Below are positions 52,288-61,013 of a DNA stretch of 64,000 nucleotides, piece after piece. The translations under genes were made by a program, and so were the position numbers. Within the stretch, counting starts at the first letter, position 1; each line of letters begins with the position of its first letter. The stretch comes from Roseiarcus sp963767245 (lineage in GTDB: Bacteria > Pseudomonadota > Alphaproteobacteria > Rhizobiales > Beijerinckiaceae). A model generated the notes under the pieces. The model did no database searches. It had not been told where the DNA came from and saw only the letters and a list, made by a program, of their open reading frames with translations. The stretch is taken from the NCBI GenBank assembly GCA_963767245.1, contig CAVYDG010000033.1:85910-149909 (forward strand), written 5' to 3'.

Positions 52288-52623
52288 TTATTCGTGCTTA
52301 GGGCTGAGATCCAGGAATAAGTCTGTCGCAGACTGCCTTATCTTCTCTAACTGTTCACCGGGATCTTCTGTACCGCCTCCATGATAGTAAGCAACCAAGG
52401 CTCCTTGATTTCCGATGAGATAGATCGCTTTATCGAGATCAACTTTGTCGTCTGTATCACTAAACATGCGCAATATTTCCGAGCGGATGCCTCGTAATTT
52501 GTCCGACCATTGTTTCCCGTTAAGCGTGTTCGTTTCCTCTGCCAACTCACCTTCAGCATGCAGCAGCGCCAGATACGCGATCCGAGCCAGCGCTCCAATC
52601 TTTTGATTGCTTGATACTGCCAT
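52288..52623 (-). CDS. Hypothetical protein, lower GC than neighbours
   Basis: A 111-residue protein starting at 52623 (MAVSSNQKIGALARIAYLAL) after an AGGGGAG site. It is mainly helical and soluble, with NTLNGKQWSDKLRGIRSEIL, KVDLDKAIYLIGNQGALVA and YYHGGGTEDPGEQLEKIRQ. The GC content and codon use (ATA, TTA and AAA codons) differ from the surrounding DNA and suggest transfer from another source. No domain is recognised. Confidence 0.6.
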   Translation of the reverse strand: MAVSSNQKIGALARIAYLALLHAEGELAEETNTLNGKQWSDKLRGIRSEILRMFSDTDDKVDLDKAIYLIGNQGALVAYYHGGGTEDPGEQLEKIRQSATDLFLDLSPKHE

Positions 52624-52889
52624 TACCGCTCCCCTTTCTTGCTGGCTCCAACCGGCGGCTTGCCCAGTGTTCTCATCGCATGGAGAGCCCACGATCGGGC
52701 CTCATGGCGCGCCCCACTTGTTCGCGATGATCGCCGGGTGTCCCACGGCCAGCGCGCACAATATTCGTCATCGGCGCCAGGCGCGATTCGCGCCGGTCAA
52801 TGCGAATTGGCGGACGGGGCGCCCTTCCGCTCGTGCTCGCGCCCCAGACGCTTGCCCAGCCTCAAGGCCGGCCACAACGCCGAAGAAGC

Positions 52890-53087
52890 TCAGTCGTCGA
52901 AAAGATGCTGAAGGTCGGGGCGGCGTTCGATTATCGCTCGCGCTCGCTCTTGAAGATTTCCTTCTATGCGCTCGAGGAACGGCGTTCCGACCCGGACCCT
53001 GGCGCCCTGTTTCAGGGCGATCTCATCAGTGACATCCCGAAGCTCCGGGTGCTGTTCCAGAACCGAGTTGATCGTCCTCGGAGACAC
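52890..53087 (-). CDS. Hypothetical protein, probable 3' half of a frameshifted gene
   Basis: A 65-residue frame from GTG 53087: MSPRTINSVLEQHPELRDVT, DEIALKQGARVRVGTPFLER and IIERRPDLQHLFDD. It looks like a real soluble protein. It overlaps the 3' end of the frame at 53026-53355, and joining the two with one base shift near 53085 gives NARVSPRTINSVLEQ in one continuous chain of about 155 residues. So it is likely the second half of the same gene rather than an independent one. Confidence 0.5.
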   Translation of the reverse strand: MSPRTINSVLEQHPELRDVTDEIALKQGARVRVGTPFLERIEGNLQERARAIIERRPDLQHLFDD

Positions 53088-53355
53088 GCGCGTTCTTGTG
53101 TCGCAACTCGCTCTTTATCGCAGCCGCTTGCGTCTCAGGTTGGGGCGGTTCAGGCGTCGCGCCCGCGACCTCCTCAGGGGTCGCGCCTGAGGGAGGGGGA
53201 GGCTGCAACTCGGAATAGGCGTTCTGAGGGATATCGGAGAAATCCGGAGGCAGAGTTGGGGCGCTGACGGGCGCCGGTTCGACCCGCGTCCGATCGGCGG
53301 CTGGTGTCGGCGTGATTGGCGTCCTCGATAGCATGGTCCGGTCCTCGATTGACAA
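53026..53355 (-). CDS. Pro-rich hypothetical protein, probable 5' half of a frameshifted gene
   Basis: The frame begins at 53355 (MSIEDRTMLSRTPITPTPAA) and has a Pro/Ala-rich middle part (LQPPPPSGATPEEVAG, PEPPQPETQAAAI) up to SELRHKNARVS. After that it ends within about 20 residues in a Gly-rich tail (DDQLGSGTAPGASGCH) that looks out of frame. The likely continuation is the overlapping frame at 52890-53087. No domain is recognised and the protein is probably largely disordered. Confidence 0.45.
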   Translation of the reverse strand: MSIEDRTMLSRTPITPTPAADRTRVEPAPVSAPTLPPDFSDIPQNAYSELQPPPPSGATPEEVAGATPEPPQPETQAAAIKSELRHKNARVSEDDQLGSGTAPGASGCH

Positions 53356-53581
53356 ACGAGAGCGAGGCCCTTTTGTTCCGCTACTTCAGCGCGGCTCATG
53401 GGATGTGCGGGCCGGGTGAAAGCTGTTCCGACGTGATCCTGCGGCTGGCGAAGGGCTAAGGTGATCCGGGTATTCCGGGATCGAGTCGTACTTGCTCGTT
53501 GACGGTGCAAATTGTGGTTCGTGACGCAGCAGTTTGTTAATTCCAAACATTAGTAAGACTTGTCTAAGTATTTTAAATCAT

Positions 53582-53629
53582 TGGCGCGCCCCGCAGGATC
53601 GAACCCGCGTTTCCGCCGTGAAAGGGCGG
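53582..53629 (-). other. Partial, diverged copy of tRNA-Glu 3' half
   Basis: TGGCGCGCCCCGCAGG (53582 on) matches, on the minus strand, the CCA end, acceptor, T arm (GATCGAACCCGCG) and anticodon arm (GCCGTGAAAGGGCGG) of the intact tRNA-Glu at 55495-55570. The 5' half of the tRNA is absent. The match extends 18 nt beyond the tRNA 3' end (CTAAGTA at 53564 and 55477, same spacing). Orientation is the same as in the intact gene. Confidence 0.75.
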
Positions 53630-53717
53630 TAAGCCCCGCATGGCGGTGGGCCCGCCAGGCGCGGCGAACTGCGACCGAGTTCTTGTTTCGTTCGCTCCGC
53701 TCCGCTATCGTCTGCCG

Positions 53718-53957
53718 ATGCCTGAGCCCGACGACGACCTGACGCCCGCCCGCGCCGAAGACCTCCGCGCGTGCATAGCCTACGCGCTGACGAGCGATGG
53801 CCGTCTGGCGAAAGCGCAGTCGGCCGAGCTCATGGCGTCGATCGTCGCGGAACGCCTCATGGCGCGCCTCGAGCGCGACGGCTTCGTGGTCATGCGGCGG
53901 CCGGGGCTCTGCGGTCACTCGGCGCTCGGCCGAGGGTTTGAGCCGCGTTCAGGCTAG
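53718..53957 (+). CDS. Small hypothetical protein
   Basis: A 79-residue protein from ATG 53718: MPEPDDDLTPARAEDLRACI, AYALTSDGRLAKAQSAELMA and SIVAERLMARLERDGFVVMR. It is acidic at the start and then forms amphipathic helices, a common size and pattern for short Hyphomicrobiales hypotheticals. The end (GRGFEPRSG) overlaps the 3' end of the convergent PEP-CTERM remnant. It lies beside the tRNA-Glu fragment. Function unknown. Confidence 0.55.
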   Translation: MPEPDDDLTPARAEDLRACIAYALTSDGRLAKAQSAELMASIVAERLMARLERDGFVVMRRPGLCGHSALGRGFEPRSG

Positions 53958-54140
53958 CAGAGCGTTCTTCCGCCGGTAGCTGGCATAACCCAGCCCCGCG
54001 AAGCCGAGGAGCATCATTGCCCAGGTCGAGGGTTCTGGGATCGTCCCAATATTGATGGTGACACTAACCGCGTCGGGGCCGCTGCCACCCGTATAGACAT
54101 ATTGCCCCGGCGTCAGTCCCAGAGACGCGAGGGTCTGACC
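53949..54140 (-). pseudogene. PEP-CTERM protein, C-terminal fragment
   Basis: The minus strand has about 62 codons: TLASLGLTPGQYVYTGGSGP, DAVSVTINIGTIPEPSTWAM and MLLGFAGLGYASYRRKNALLA, then TGA at 53949. This is the standard end of a PEP-CTERM protein (beta strands, PEP motif, membrane helix, Arg-Lys tail). Upstream, at about 54140, similarity ends and there is no start codon or signal peptide, so the 5' part has been removed. Confidence 0.7.
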
Positions 54141-54349
54141 GTGGCGATGTCGGGCTTCCCTTCCTCTCGGCGGCTAAAGTCAGGGAAGCCGTCGGGGTCG
54201 TTTTGGGCCGTGAGCTAGCGGCTCAGGCGCCTCGGGCGTCTCGGTGAGAGCGTCCTTCCTTTTCGGCAATTGACTTTGTTAATTTTTGGTAACATTGTTC
54301 ATTTACCCCATTTCAAAGGGGAATGCGTGCTTTTTTTGGGGAGGCCGTC

Positions 54350-55017
54350 ATGCCCCTTTTTAATTTCCGCGTTTTGGCCGTTGCGATTGTCTTGCTGGGT
54401 GTGCTACCGCCGCGGGCGGCGCGTCGGCCACTCAGTTGACGCCGACACAGTCAGCCTCGGCGCCGGCAAACGATCCGGTCACTTGGGTTTCGTTCCCCAC
54501 GGCGGGGGACGCATATGTTAGTGCTACAGACGGCAGCGGGACCATCCCCGCGGGTGGACAAACAGCATTTCAGTGGACGACAGGGGACTCCGTGCTGTCC
54601 TCGATCTTCACCTTGCCGACCACCTCGGTCACCGACCTCACCGCGAACTGGTCCTTTGTCGACTACCTTAATGGAAACGACGAGACCTGGTACGTCTATG
54701 TCAATGGTGTGCAGGTGGCTTCGGCAATCTTGCCCGATTGCAGCAACTGCGGCAGCACTCTAACGGTGACGGGAACGGTCGATTTCGCCGATATTGCGCC
54801 AGTCGGCGGGGGCTATCAGGTTGAACTGGTCTTGCAGAATACGCTACCGGGCGGCGGCGGATCGGTCGCCTGGCTGGACGGCGGAACGACTGGGCTCTCT
54901 TACAGCGCCGTCCCCGAGCCTTCGACCTGGGCGATGATGCTGCTCGGGTTCGCGGGGCTCGGCTTTGCGGGGTATCGCCGGGCAAGGGCGGGTCGCGCTA
55001 CCCTAGCCGCCGCCTAG
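54350..55017 (+). pseudogene. PEP-CTERM secreted protein, frameshift in the signal peptide
   Basis: A GGGGAGG site precedes ATG 54350, which opens a good signal peptide, MPLFNFRVLAVAIVLLG. The frame then becomes VLPPRAARRPLS and stops. In the -1 frame after about 54402 the expected sequence follows: ATAAGGASATQLTPTQSAS, the typical cleavage region, and a beta-rich chain of about 190 residues (WSFVDYLNGNDETWYVYVNG) ending with VPEPSTWAMMLLGFAG and a basic tail. One lost base at about 54401-54404 explains it. A restart at 54436 (ACG/ATG region) would lack the export signal. The body resembles other PEP-CTERM proteins of unknown role. Confidence 0.75.
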
Positions 55018-55248
55018 CCTCGGCGGCGGCCTTTCCATTAGGCGGACCACCGGGAGCTAACGTGCGCAGCGCGCCGCGAGCGCATGTCGGAGAGGCCTCA
55101 AGTCGGAGAACCTTGGGCTGAGGCAGCCACCGGCTAGACACAGTCACCCCCGCCAACGTGCGCTTTGGCCGAACCTCACCCCTTGGCAAACCTCGTGGTC
55201 ACGTCGCTGTAGTTCTCTCCGGGCCCGCGCATCGCGCTAGCGTTTGTC

Positions 55249-55449
55249 TCAGGCGGCAAAGTCGGGGCAGGTGGCATTGGGACAGCCGAAGGGCGTGGCG
55301 CCAGCCTCCGACAAGGCCTGCCGGACCGGACGCCAGCCAGAGGGCGATGATCGCGGAGGGGCGTCGGTCATTAGGGCTCTGGGGAGTGAGTCATTGTCCA
55401 CTGGCGTCCATATCCGCCCGTCCCGGCACGTTGGACAAACGTTGGACAA
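55249..55449 (-). CDS. Small putative zinc-ribbon protein
   Basis: A 66-residue frame from TTG 55449: SNVCPTCRDGRIWTPVDNDS near the start and FGCPNATCPDFAA at the end. The CPTC and CPNATC pairs could hold one zinc ion. The start lies in a perfect 11-bp tandem repeat (ACGTTGGACAA at 55428-55438 and 55439-55449). The TTG start and short length make it uncertain. It lies next to the tRNA-Glu 3' end. Confidence 0.35.
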   Translation of the reverse strand: MSNVCPTCRDGRIWTPVDNDSLPRALMTDAPPRSSPSGWRPVRQALSEAGATPFGCPNATCPDFAA

Positions 55450-55494
55450 AACGGCCTTGCGGGGCCAAAAACCGCGCTAAGTACTTGATAATAC

Positions 55495-55570
55495 TGGCGC
55501 GCCCAACGGGAATCGAACCCGTGTTTTCGCCGTGAAAGGGCGACGTCCTGGACCGCTAGACGATGGGCGC
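55495..55570 (-). tRNA. tRNA-Glu (TTC)
   Basis: A 76-nt cloverleaf on the minus strand with encoded CCA. The acceptor stem GCGCCCA (5' end at 55570) pairs with TGGGCGC; the anticodon loop contains TTC (CTTTCAC on the RNA strand); the T arm contains GGGTTCGATTCCC. A diverged copy of its 3' half lies at 53582-53629. Confidence 0.95.
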
Positions 55571-55689
55571 GGGCTTGTCAGAATCCGGTTCTGGCGGATC
55601 GGCGCGATGCTATAAGGTCGGCGCTTCGCGCTGGCAAGCCTGACGGCCGGCGTCTATCAAGTCGGCAATCAAGCGATCAGAGGAAACAA

Positions 55690-56661
55690 ATGCGCGCGAT
55701 AAGCATCCATCAGCCCGGCGGTCCGGAAGTCATGCAGCTCGAGGAGGTCGAGCTCGCGCCGCCGGGCAAGGGCGAGGTCAGGCTGCGGCAGCACGCGATC
55801 GGGATCAACTTCATCGACATCTACCACCGCACCGGTTTCTATCCGCCCGCGAAGGTGCCGTACACGCCGGGTTCCGAAGGCGCCGGCGAAGTCGTCGAGA
55901 TCGGACCGTCGGTCACGGGGTTCAAGCCCGGCGATCGCGTCGCCTATTGCGGCTCGGCCGGGGCCTACGCCGAGGAGCGAAATATCGAAGCCAGGTTTCT
56001 GTTCAAGCTGCCGCGCGCGATCTCCTACGAAACCGGCGCGGGCATGATGCTCAAGGGCCTCACCGCGCAATATCTGTTGCGCCAGACCTACCGGGTGAAG
56101 GAGGGCGACATTATCCTGGTCCATGCCGCAGCCGGCGGCGTCGGGCTCATCCTTTGCCAGTGGGGCAAGGCGCTCGGCGCGACGGTGATTGGCTGCGTCG
56201 GCTCGGGGGAAAAGGCCGCGCTCGCCAAGAAGGCCGGCGCGAAGCATACGATCCTCTATCGCGACGAGGATTTCGCCAAGCGGGTGGATGAGATCACCAA
56301 GGGGGCGAAATGCCACGTGGTCTACGACGGCGTCGGCAAGGCGACCTTCCCGGCGTCGCTCGACTGCCTGAGGCCGTTCGGCTTGTTCGTGAGCTTCGGA
56401 TCCGCGTCGGGAGGAATTGACGCGTTCAACATTGGCCTCTTGGCGCAGAAGGGCTCCTTGTTCGCGACCCGGCCGACCCTGTTCACGTTCCTGGCGGATC
56501 GGGCGCGGGCCGAGAAAATGGCGCGCGAGCTGTTCCGCGTCGTCGAGCGCGGCGAGGTCAAAATCCGGATCGGCAGGAAATGGCCGCTCGCCCACGCCGC
56601 CGACGCTCATGCCGCGCTCGAAAAGCGCGAAACGACGGGCTCCCTCATTCTCGTACCGTAA
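55690..56661 (+). CDS. qor: NADPH:quinone oxidoreductase
   Basis: A 323-residue MDR-family one-electron quinone reductase. The GroES-like part begins MRAISIHQPGGPEVMQLEEV and has GINFIDIYHRTGFYPPAKVP, then GSEGAGEVVEIGPSVTGFKPGDRV. The NADPH-binding motif is VHAAAGGVGLILCQWGKALG (about residues 143-162), and the final part has SFGSASGGIDAFN and DAHAALEKRETTGSLIL. There are no zinc ligands. Length matches Escherichia coli QorA. It stands alone between tRNA-Glu and lepB. Confidence 0.92.
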   Translation: MRAISIHQPGGPEVMQLEEVELAPPGKGEVRLRQHAIGINFIDIYHRTGFYPPAKVPYTPGSEGAGEVVEIGPSVTGFKPGDRVAYCGSAGAYAEERNIEARFLFKLPRAISYETGAGMMLKGLTAQYLLRQTYRVKEGDIILVHAAAGGVGLILCQWGKALGATVIGCVGSGEKAALAKKAGAKHTILYRDEDFAKRVDEITKGAKCHVVYDGVGKATFPASLDCLRPFGLFVSFGSASGGIDAFNIGLLAQKGSLFATRPTLFTFLADRARAEKMARELFRVVERGEVKIRIGRKWPLAHAADAHAALEKRETTGSLILVP

Positions 56662-56804
56662 AGCAGTCACGCGGTCTTGCTTCAGCCAAGTTCTCGCGTC
56701 ACGCGCCAGTGCTTGGCGCGGCCCGACCGCCCTTGTATAGGAGGCGCGTCCGGCCGCCGGCCGCCGATTTTAAGGATGAGACGAGGAAGGGCGTATTGAG
56801 CCGA

Positions 56805-57608
56805 ATGATCGAACCGAGCCTGAAGCCTGTCGAGGCTGCCGTCACGCCCGCCAAGAAGGAGGAGGGCTGGTGGGAAACCATCAAGGTCATCATCGAAGCG
56901 CTTCTGATCGCGCTCGTGGTGCGCACGGTCCTGTTCCAGCCGTTCAACATTCCCTCAGGCTCGCTGGTCCCGACGCTCTTGGTCGGCGACTACCTGTTCG
57001 TCTCCAAATACGCCTACGGCTATTCGCATTTCTCGCTGCCGAGCTTTCTCGATCTCGCGCCCCAGGCGCTGCCCGGCCGGATATTCGCCTCCGAGCCGAA
57101 GCGCGGCGACATCATCGTCTTCAAGCTGCCGAGCGACGGCCAGACCGACTACATCAAACGGCTGATCGGTCTGCCCGGCGACAAGATCCAGGTCCAGCAT
57201 GGACGGCTCATCATCAATGGCGAAGTCGTTCCGCGCGAGCCGATCGCGCCATTCGTGACCGTCAATCACTTCAACAAGCCGATGGAGGCGCCGCAATATC
57301 TCGAGACGCTTCCCGGCGGGGTCCAGCACAAGATCATTCAGATCGACGGCGACGAGGGAACCTTCGACAACACCAAGGTCTATGAAGTGCCGCCCGGGCA
57401 TTATTTCATGATGGGCGACAACCGCGACAATTCGAGCGACTCGAGACTGGCCGGGGATCAGGGCGGCGTCGGCTACGTGCCGTTCGAGAACCTGATCGGC
57501 AGGGCCGAGGTCATTTTCTTCTCGATCGATGAGGGGACGCCTGCGTGGCAAGTGTGGCGGTGGCCGTGGGACGTGCGCTGGAGCCGCATCTTCCAGCGGG
57601 TGCGCTAG
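56805..57608 (+). CDS. lepB: Signal peptidase I
   Basis: LepB (267 residues) cleaves Sec signal peptides at the outer face of the inner membrane. One membrane helix lies at about residues 23-43 (IKVIIEALLIALVVRTVLF). The catalytic Ser is in FNIPSGSLVPTLLVGD (about residue 48) and the Lys in DYIKRLIGLPGDKI (about 125); the usual SGSM is SGSL here. GDNRDNSSDSRLAGDQGGVG is the C-terminal signature. Start is ATG 56805 or TTG 56796. The order lepB-rnc-era is conserved in alphaproteobacteria. Confidence 0.96.
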   Translation: MIEPSLKPVEAAVTPAKKEEGWWETIKVIIEALLIALVVRTVLFQPFNIPSGSLVPTLLVGDYLFVSKYAYGYSHFSLPSFLDLAPQALPGRIFASEPKRGDIIVFKLPSDGQTDYIKRLIGLPGDKIQVQHGRLIINGEVVPREPIAPFVTVNHFNKPMEAPQYLETLPGGVQHKIIQIDGDEGTFDNTKVYEVPPGHYFMMGDNRDNSSDSRLAGDQGGVGYVPFENLIGRAEVIFFSIDEGTPAWQVWRWPWDVRWSRIFQRVR

Positions 57609-57761
57609 CGGCGTTTGCTGTCGGCTGTTGTCGGGGCGCCGCAATGCTTTTGCCCGAAAGCAATCCGCGCCAGGAGGCTTGGCGGCAGGCTCCCGCGAAC
57701 CGCGCCAAGCCGCTATAGTCGGCGGCGCCACGGCGCGGCCGTTCCCCGATCGGTTGGTCAA

Positions 57762-58457
57762 ATGAACAAACAGCCGCGAGCCGAATTGTCGGCGCTGGAG
57801 GCCCAGCTTGGCTATCGCTTTCGCGATCCCACCCTGGCTCAACTCGCGTTGACGCATCTTTCGGCGCAGAGCGCGAGCGGGCAGGGGCGGGCGCAATCCT
57901 ACCAGCGGCTCGAATTCCTCGGCGACCGGGTGCTCGGCGTTGTCATCGCGAGCCGGCTCTATCAGGCCTTTCCCCAGGCGAGCGAGGGCGAGCTGTCGAT
58001 GCGGTTCGCCAAGCTCGTGCGCCGCGAGACCTGCGCCGAGATCGCGCTTGAGTGGGACGTCGGGCCGCATGTCGCGCTGGGCCTGGGCGAAGCGCGCGGC
58101 GGCGGCCGCAAGAAGGCCGCGATCCTCTCCGACGTCTGCGAATCGCTGATCGGGGCGGTGTTCGTCGATGGCGGCTTCGAGGCCGCCGAGGCGCTGGTGC
58201 TCACCGCCTGGGGCGACCGGATCACCGCCGACGCCGCGCGCGACGCGAAGACGGCGGTGCAGGAATGGGCGCAGTCGCGCGCGCTGGCCGCGCCCCGCTA
58301 CGAGGAGGTCGAGCGCAGCGGTCCGGCGCACGCGCCCCATTTCGTGATGCGCCTCATGCTCGAAGGCTTTGCGCCGGAACTCGGCGCCGCAACTTCGAAG
58401 CGGGCGGCGGAACAGGCGGCGGCGCAGGCCTTCCTCGATCGTCGGAACGCGACGTGA
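57762..58457 (+). CDS. rnc: Ribonuclease III
   Basis: RNase III (231 residues) cuts double-stranded RNA in rRNA precursors and mRNAs. The nuclease signature is RLEFLGDRVLGVVIA (about residues 45-59) with the acidic pair, then DVCESLIGAVFVDGGFEAAE (about 122-141), which holds the second acidic site. The double-stranded RNA-binding domain is at about 160-228 (KTAVQEWAQSRALAAPRYEE and SKRAAEQAAAQAFL). Its stop overlaps the GTG start of era. Confidence 0.95.
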   Translation: MNKQPRAELSALEAQLGYRFRDPTLAQLALTHLSAQSASGQGRAQSYQRLEFLGDRVLGVVIASRLYQAFPQASEGELSMRFAKLVRRETCAEIALEWDVGPHVALGLGEARGGGRKKAAILSDVCESLIGAVFVDGGFEAAEALVLTAWGDRITADAARDAKTAVQEWAQSRALAAPRYEEVERSGPAHAPHFVMRLMLEGFAPELGAATSKRAAEQAAAQAFLDRRNAT

Positions 58458-59368
58458 GCGCGACCCGCTGCGGCTTCGTCGCGATCATCGGCGCGCCCAA
58501 CGTGGGCAAGTCGACGCTCATCAATGCGCTGGTCGGCGAGAAGGTTTCGATCGTCACCCGCAAGGCGCAGACGACCCGCTCGACGGTGCGCGGCGTGATG
58601 ACCAAGGGCGAGGCGCAGATCATCTTCGTCGACACGCCCGGCCTGTTTGCGCCCAAGCGCCGCCTCGACCGGGCGATGGTCGCCTCGGCGTGGAGCGCGG
58701 CGGCCGACGCCGACGTGCTCGCGCTCATGATCGACGCCAGGAAAGAGGTGGGCGAGGGGGGCCTGACCGAGGACACCCAGGCGATCCTCAAGGCGCTCGG
58801 CGACCGCGGCAAGCCGAAGCTCGCCGTCCTTAACAAGATCGACCTCGTCGAGCGGTCGAAGCTGCTCGAGCTCTCGGCCTCTCTCAACGCGGCGATGGCC
58901 TTCGACGACACGTTCATGATCAGCGCCGCGACCGGCGATGGGCTCGGGCGGCTCACGGAGCGCCTGATCGAGCTCATGTCCCCCGGACCCTGGCTCTATC
59001 CCGAGGACCAGATCGCCGAAGCGCCGATCCGTTCGCTCGCGGCGGAGATCACCCGCGAGAAACTGATCGAGCGATTGCACGACGAATTGCCCTATCAGGC
59101 GACCGTCGAGACCGACAGCTGGAAGGACCTGCCCAACGGCTCGGCCCGAATCGAGCAGACGATCTTCGTCAGCCGCGAGAGCCACCGCAAGATCGTGCTC
59201 GGCGAGGGCGGCCGCACGATCAAGGCGATCGGCACGGCGGCGCGCAAGGACATCATGCAAGCGCACGGCGCCAAGGTGCACCTCTTCCTGTTCGTCAAGG
59301 TGCGCGAGAACTGGCTCGACGACCCGGAGCGCTATCGCGCCATGGGGCTCGAATTCCCGAAGGGTTAG
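58454..59368 (+). CDS. era: GTPase Era
   Basis: Era (304 residues) binds the 3' end of 16S rRNA during 30S assembly. It starts with GTG 58454, which overlaps the rnc stop (GTGA), so the two are coupled. GTPase motifs: GAPNVGKSTLINAL (G1), DTPGLFAPKRRLDRAM (G3), and NKIDLVERSK (G4). The C-terminal KH domain has EQTIFVSRESHRKIVLGEGG and GRTIKAIGTAARKD. recO, the usual next gene, is not present; a small gene on the other strand follows instead. Confidence 0.96.
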   Translation: MSATRCGFVAIIGAPNVGKSTLINALVGEKVSIVTRKAQTTRSTVRGVMTKGEAQIIFVDTPGLFAPKRRLDRAMVASAWSAAADADVLALMIDARKEVGEGGLTEDTQAILKALGDRGKPKLAVLNKIDLVERSKLLELSASLNAAMAFDDTFMISAATGDGLGRLTERLIELMSPGPWLYPEDQIAEAPIRSLAAEITREKLIERLHDELPYQATVETDSWKDLPNGSARIEQTIFVSRESHRKIVLGEGGRTIKAIGTAARKDIMQAHGAKVHLFLFVKVRENWLDDPERYRAMGLEFPKG

Positions 59369-59385
59369 GGCGCGCGCGCCGCGCT

Positions 59386-59604
59386 CTATCCCTCGTTCAG
59401 ACCCGCGCCACGCTCGCCGAGGAATTCCATGCCTTTGGCGGTAACCATGAATTTTGAACCGGGGTGGGCCGCAGCCGGCGCCACATAGCCCTCAAAGAGA
59501 AGCCGCTCGAGGTCGCGCTTCCGGTCGGCGGTAAGCTGTAACGGGTCATATTCCTCGATTTCGCACAAGAGCTCGACTTGAGTATCGGTCAGATCGTCGG
59601 ACAT
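59386..59604 (-). CDS. Small hypothetical protein
   Basis: A 72-residue protein starting at 59604 (MSDDLTDTQVELLCEIEEYD) after AGGTGACG. It has a winged-helix-like pattern: LQLTADRKRDLERLLFEGYV and GSKFMVTAKGMEFLGERG, where the second part resembles the end of a helix-turn-helix wing. Function unknown. Convergent with era. Confidence 0.6.
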   Translation of the reverse strand: MSDDLTDTQVELLCEIEEYDPLQLTADRKRDLERLLFEGYVAPAAAHPGSKFMVTAKGMEFLGERGAGLNEG

Positions 59605-59844
59605 GGCGTCACCTCCCGCTCTGATGGCGCGACCCTTGCGCCGATCGCCGCGGCGGGCAAGTGCTGACGTGAAGCTTGAAAGGCCGGTCGGCGAACCTGT
59701 TGGAGATAGGGCTGCGCTCAACAGCATACATCCTATCGCCTAATTGTCAGGATACCTGCTGGCATCGCCAGCAGGGCGCTCAGGGAGCGACTGTCTGACG
59801 AACTCCAAATCTCTTTTCCTCCCACGAGCAACGGAGTGGTTTTG

Positions 59845-60723
59845 ATGGCCAAATTCGGCCCCGCACGGGACCGAGCCGTTTCGCGAGAATGGCGGTTTGC
59901 CGCGCTGCTGGGCATGTTGCTCGCGATATCGCGCCCTGCGCTCGCGGAAAGCGTATCCTTTCCTTCGCTGGACGGTTCCCTGACGGGCGGCAAACCCACT
60001 TTGCTGGGCGGAATGATGATGAGGCCGGATGGCGCCGGTTCATTTCCGGCCGTCGTGGCGCTGCATGGCTGTGGCGGTCTGTTCCGGGAAGGCGTGCTTG
60101 CAGCGCGCGAGGCGGCGTGGGCGCAGCTTCTGACATCACATGGTTATGTCGTGCTGTTTCCTGACAGTTTCGGCCCGCGTGACGTGACCACAGACTGCGA
60201 AGGCCGGGTACGGGCCTGGGCGGAACGGTCTTATGACGCCTATGGCGCCCTTCTATACCTCCAGACCCAGTCCTTCGTGATCGGGGATCGCATCGGAGTG
60301 ATGGGCTGGTCGCATGGCGGCGGAACTGTGATATTCGCCATCTCGCCCAGCAGCAGCGCTCGTCCGGCCGATTTGCCAAACGGCGATTTTCGCGCCGCCG
60401 TCGCATTTTACCCGGCATGGTGTTCGCGTCTTTCGATTGATTGGAAGCCTCACATCCCGCTCCTGCTCGAAATTGGCGCGCAGGATGACTTGATCCAACC
60501 GGCGCCATGCATCGAGAGAGTCGGGGCTGCCAGGGCGGCCGGGGCGCCAATGGAAATCAAGGTCTACGACCGGGTCGTTCACGACTTCGATTGGCCGGGC
60601 GACAAACTGCACACTATTACCTCGCCATCGGGAAAAGTTGCGCATTATGGCGTCGATGATGAGGCGCGCGCCGACGCGCTCGTTCGCGTCCTGGCGTTTT
60701 TCGACTTCCGGCTAAAGCCTTAG
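59845..60723 (+). CDS. Exported dienelactone-hydrolase-family protein
   Basis: A 292-residue alpha/beta hydrolase. ATG 59845 is preferred over GTG 59836 because GGAG lies 8 nt before it. A signal peptide (FAALLGMLLAISRPALA) should send it to the periplasm. The oxyanion region is VVALHGCGGLFREG (about residue 75), and the nucleophile elbow is GVMGWSHGGGTV with Ser in place of the Cys of classical dienelactone hydrolases (about residue 156). The acid is in EIGAQDDLIQPAPC, and the His in RVVHDFDWPG. Substrate unknown; such proteins are often secreted esterases. It is flanked by an intergenic region of about 290 bp without a gene. Confidence 0.87.
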   Translation: MAKFGPARDRAVSREWRFAALLGMLLAISRPALAESVSFPSLDGSLTGGKPTLLGGMMMRPDGAGSFPAVVALHGCGGLFREGVLAAREAAWAQLLTSHGYVVLFPDSFGPRDVTTDCEGRVRAWAERSYDAYGALLYLQTQSFVIGDRIGVMGWSHGGGTVIFAISPSSSARPADLPNGDFRAAVAFYPAWCSRLSIDWKPHIPLLLEIGAQDDLIQPAPCIERVGAARAAGAPMEIKVYDRVVHDFDWPGDKLHTITSPSGKVAHYGVDDEARADALVRVLAFFDFRLKP

Positions 60724-61013
60724 CCCGAGGCGGAGACGCGATTTACCGCCCCGCGGGGGTCCGGGTTCGCCGTTCGTCACCCCCGGCGATGGAGATGCGC
60801 TCCGCCATGGTCTGAACGCAACAGGGGTAAGTAAGTCTACCTATTGTCGAGCCGGGTAGGGAGTTCTACCCATGTCGTTCCAACTGTTCGTCGCCGCAAG
60901 TAGAAACAGCGCCCGACCGGCGGCCGGGGGGCTCCTCACATCTCTTGCTCCCGCGCTCACGGACTGGCTCGTCGAGCGAACTCGCTTCAGGCATCCGGGA
61001 TCGGGGGCCCTGA

